Positions 4,556 to 5,657 of a stretch of 5,657 nt of DNA are shown in pieces (the first letter of the stretch is position 1; every line of letters starts with the position of its first letter). This DNA is from Ferruginibacter sp. (GTDB lineage Bacteria; Bacteroidota; Bacteroidia; Chitinophagales; Chitinophagaceae), in the NCBI GenBank assembly GCA_018882645.1, contig VERM01000121.1, positions 1 to 5,657 of the forward strand, in the 5' to 3' direction. The translations under genes and the position numbers were made by a program. The notes below the pieces were generated by a model. The model made no database searches, was not told where the DNA came from, and saw only the letters and a list, made by a program, of their open reading frames with translations.

Positions 4556-5657
4556 ATGGGAAAAGAATTGACTACAAGAGAATCGGATTATTCTCAATGG
4601 TACAATGATTTGGTGATAAAAGGAGAATTGGCCGATTACTCTGCTGTCAGAGGCTGCATGGTAATCAAGCCCTATGGCTATGCATTATGGGAAAATATGC
4701 GCGATCGATTGGATAAAATGTTCAAAGATACCGGTCACGTGAATGCATATTTCCCTTTATTTGTTCCCAAGAGTTTGTTTGAAGCAGAGGAAAAAAATGC
4801 GGAAGGTTTTGCTAAAGAGTGTGCTGTAGTAACGCATTATCGTTTGAAAAATGATCCTGGTAACCCGGGGAAATTGATTGTGGATCCAGAGGCCAAGCTG
4901 GAAGAGGAGTTGGTGATAAGACCCACGAGCGAAGCGATTATCTGGAATACCTATAAAGGTTGGATTCAATCCTACCGCGATTTACCAATTTTGGTCAACC
5001 AGTGGGCCAATGTGGTTCGCTGGGAAATGCGCACCAGATTGTTTTTGCGTACTGCTGAATTCTTGTGGCAAGAAGGACATACGGCACATGCGAGCAAAGA
5101 GGAGGCGATTGAAGAAACAAAAAAAATGTTGGATGTGTATGCTGAATTCGTTGAAAAGTATATGGCTGTTCCCGTTATCAAAGGAGTGAAAACGCCCAAT
5201 GAGCGTTTTGCCGGCGCAGAAGATACATATTGCATCGAGGCATTAATGCAGGATGGTAAAGCATTGCAGGCGGGTACATCTCATTTTCTCGGTCAAAATT
5301 TTGCAAAGGCATTTGATGTACAATATCTGGCCAAAGAAAACAAACAGGAATATGTATGGGCAACCAGCTGGGGTGTATCTACCCGATTGATTGGTGCGCT
5401 CATCATGGCACACAGCGATGATCAGGGATTGATTCTTCCGCCTCGCATCGCGCCTCTTCAAGTAGTAATCGTGCCAATTTATAAAGGAGAAGAAAGTAAA
5501 TCTTTGATAGATGAAAGGGTAAGCAGCATCCTTAATGAGTTGAAATCGCTCGGTATTTCGGTCAAATATGACAACAGTGACAATGCTCGCCCCGGTTGGA
5601 AATTTGCTGAATACGAATTGAAGGGTGTGCCCGTAAGGATAGCCATCGGTCTTAGGG
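4556..5657 (+). CDS. proS: Proline--tRNA ligase, archaeal/eukaryotic-like type (3' end beyond window)
   Basis: This class II aminoacyl-tRNA synthetase charges tRNA-Pro with proline in the cytoplasm. The frame opens with ATG 4556 and stays open to the window edge, giving 367 residues; the short ProRS type is usually a little under 500, so about a quarter is missing. Visible parts are the N-terminal [15 protein letters not shown] (32-46), the motif 1 region [12 protein letters not shown] (64-75), [12 protein letters not shown] (122-133), motif 2 with [20 protein letters not shown] (155-174) followed by HTAH, and motif 3 around [11 protein letters not shown] (273-283). The anticodon-binding domain starts at about residue 301 ([12 protein letters not shown]). 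The sequence passes from motif 2 to motif 3 without the roughly 180-residue editing insertion of the E. coli type, so this is the archaeal/eukaryotic-like class also found in Bacteroidota. The start gives the usual family N-terminus [16 protein letters not shown]. Confidence 0.96.
   Translation, partial: MGKELTTRESDYSQWYNDLVIKGELADYSAVRGCMVIKPYGYALWENMRDRLDKMFKDTGHVNAYFPLFVPKSLFEAEEKNAEGFAKECAVVTHYRLKNDPGNPGKLIVDPEAKLEEELVIRPTSEAIIWNTYKGWIQSYRDLPILVNQWANVVRWEMRTRLFLRTAEFLWQEGHTAHASKEEAIEETKKMLDVYAEFVEKYMAVPVIKGVKTPNERFAGAEDTYCIEALMQDGKALQAGTSHFLGQNFAKAFDVQYLAKENKQEYVWATSWGVSTRLIGALIMAHSDDQGLILPPRIAPLQVVIVPIYKGEESKSLIDERVSSILNELKSLGISVKYDNSDNARPGWKFAEYELKGVPVRIAIGLR

Noticed and set aside
1..5657. 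An undescribed multi-gene system such as a defence or secretion cluster
   Set aside because: Every plus- and minus-strand gene falls into a known core-type family; only the phosphorylase variant and the ORF-3-like protein have uncertain roles.

Overview
The window looks like ordinary chromosome from a member of the Bacteroidota, probably of the Chitinophagales or a near relative. The reasons are a low-to-moderate GC content, start codons without Shine-Dalgarno sequences, several matches to the Bacteroidota promoter form TTG-N19..22-TAnnTTTG, a ProRS of the archaeal/eukaryotic-like type, and MiaA, ProS and glucan phosphorylase sequences that resemble what I remember of that group. The taxonomic call rests on remembered resemblance, not on a search.

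Layout. Bases 1-688 (minus strand) hold the N-terminal half of an Nramp/MntH manganese/iron transporter, cut by the window edge just before TM6. Bases 689-837 are a divergent control region with tandem DnaA-box-like repeats and a separate 17-bp inverted repeat. Bases 838-2490 (plus) encode a short 550-residue GT35 alpha-glucan phosphorylase-like protein. Bases 2491-2596 carry a GC-rich palindrome and a hairpin that can terminate both this gene and the convergent cold-shock gene at 2597-2797 (minus). Bases 2798-2959 are a second divergent control region with nested palindromes and a promoter whose position implies a leaderless transcript. Bases 2960-3535 (plus) encode a pRiA4b ORF-3-like protein with an acidic tail. 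It is followed by miaA (3587-4489, forced TTG start) and by proS (4556 to the window end, 3' end missing).

How they work together. The last three plus-strand genes lie close together (gaps of 51 and 66 bp) with no evident terminator between them, so they may be partly co-transcribed. miaA (tRNA A37 prenylation) and proS (tRNA-Pro charging) both serve translation; the first gene of the group has no known role. The metal transporter, glucan phosphorylase and cold-shock genes are independent housekeeping units.

The most notable observation is that the phosphorylase-like protein has threonine at the position where GT35 phosphorylases carry the lysine that binds pyridoxal phosphate, while most of the surrounding active site is kept. 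I see no mobile element, CRISPR array, RNA gene or clear undescribed multi-gene system here.
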